Both the position numbers and the translations under genes were made by a program. Shown one piece after another: positions 63,475-64,000 of a DNA stretch of 64,000 bases (position 1 is its first letter; each line of letters begins with the position of its first letter). Source of the stretch: Lonepinella sp042485795 (lineage in GTDB: Bacteria; Pseudomonadota; Gammaproteobacteria; Enterobacterales; Pasteurellaceae); contig NZ_CP169368.1 in assembly GCF_042485795.1 (NCBI RefSeq), forward strand, positions 868,001 through 932,000, read 5' to 3'. The notes beneath the pieces were generated by a model, which saw nothing but the letters and a program-made list of their open reading frames with translations, was not told where the DNA came from and ran no database searches.

Positions 63475-64000
63475 ATGAGTGAGAAAGCACTAATTGAAGT
63501 GAAGAATCTCACGTTTAAACGAGGTGAGCGAACCATTTACCACAATCTCAATTTGCGGGTTGCCAAAGGTAAAATTACCGCCATTATGGGACCATCGGGA
63601 ATAGGTAAAACTACCTTATTAAAATTAATTGGTGGGCAGCTTAACCCAGAACAAGGAGAGATTTTATTTGACGGTGAAGATATTTGCAAAATGTCAAATA
63701 GTCAACTTTATAAGGCTCGTCAACGGATGGGCATGCTGTTTCAATCGGGGGCATTGTTTACCGATATGTCAACCTTTGATAACGTGGCGTATCCGATTCG
63801 AGAGCATACTCGTTTACCAGAAGAATTAATTCGTAAAATTGTACTGATGAAACTGGAATCTGTGGGGTTGCGTGGTGCAGCGGATTTAATGCCATCTGAA
63901 TTATCGGGTGGTATGGCACGCCGTGCAGCATTAGCCCGTACGATTGCTTTGGATCCTGAACTAATTATGTATGATGAACCCTTTACGGGACAAGATCCAA
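63475..64000 (+). CDS. mlaF: MlaF phospholipid transport ATPase, 3' truncated by window edge
   Basis: Open from the ATG at 63475 to the window end, 175 codons seen. Walker A reads MGPSGIGKTT, the ABC signature LSGGMARR and Walker B LIMYDEPFTGQDP. The SGGMARRAALARTIALDPE segment is characteristic of MlaF rather than amino-acid transporter ATPases. MlaF powers the Mla system, which keeps phospholipids out of the outer leaflet. The rest of the mla operon should lie beyond the window. Confidence 0.9.
   Translation, partial: MSEKALIEVKNLTFKRGERTIYHNLNLRVAKGKITAIMGPSGIGKTTLLKLIGGQLNPEQGEILFDGEDICKMSNSQLYKARQRMGMLFQSGALFTDMSTFDNVAYPIREHTRLPEELIRKIVLMKLESVGLRGAADLMPSELSGGMARRAALARTIALDPELIMYDEPFTGQDP

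Overview
The window looks like a chromosome segment of a Pasteurellaceae bacterium (Haemophilus/Pasteurella/Aggregatibacter/Rodentibacter group). The main evidence is the many copies of the Haemophilus-type DNA uptake core AAGTGCGGT (or ACCGCACTT) in and between genes. AT-rich base composition, a Haemophilus-like metB-trxA pairing and a close relative of Haemophilus surface protein E agree with this. The species cannot be fixed from sequence reading alone.

Layout. 1-2100: a 5'-truncated HI0933-type flavoprotein and a MetE-like methyltransferase. 2138-6465: an accessory block with a VapBC toxin-antitoxin pair, an HTH regulator, a methyltransferase remnant and a two-gene restriction-modification system whose large subunit fuses nuclease and methylase (BcgI-like type IIB). 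6598-14417: dnaE, brnQ, a DXD glycosyltransferase, three identical tRNA-Val genes, gltX and tRNA-Ala. 14418-22126: an integrated satellite-like element of about 7.6 kb. 22266-42000: mostly housekeeping genes (lnt, corC, infA, miaB, an amino-acid ABC transporter split over two loci, a DUF4143 ATPase, glycerate kinase, grcA, lepA-lepB-rnc-era, heme oxygenase, a protein E homologue, ffh, ypjD). 41743-43002: the corB/yfjD-like gene. 43196-54867: a two-partner secretion locus with an interrupted TpsB, a HlyC-type lysine acyltransferase, a 2826-residue TpsA and duplicated lipoprotein modules. 54964-64000: tRNA-Gly/Leu/Cys, metB-like, trxA, a secreted protein, rluC, rne, xseA and the start of mlaF.

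Two regions stand out. The satellite carries a tyrosine integrase, Mor-like and AlpA-like regulators, an Ash/Icd-like gene, a P4-alpha-type SF3 helicase and, at its right end, only a protease/scaffold-capsid block. I see no terminase, portal or tail gene. Nearly identical TAAGTGAA repeat clusters precede both its early and its capsid operons. This layout suggests a helper-dependent element that makes its own shell.

The second is the TPS locus. It pairs a filamentous-haemagglutinin-like exoprotein with an RTX-type acyltransferase. The exoprotein C-terminus carries an NHSRG nucleophile-elbow-like motif and is followed, with a 17-base overlap, by a small lipoprotein gene. The last part of the exoprotein and the lipoprotein gene are duplicated downstream, and both lipoprotein copies break at the same A8 tract. 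The partner transporter is interrupted by an in-frame TAA just after its signal peptide, so the locus is either silent in this strain or relies on recoding.
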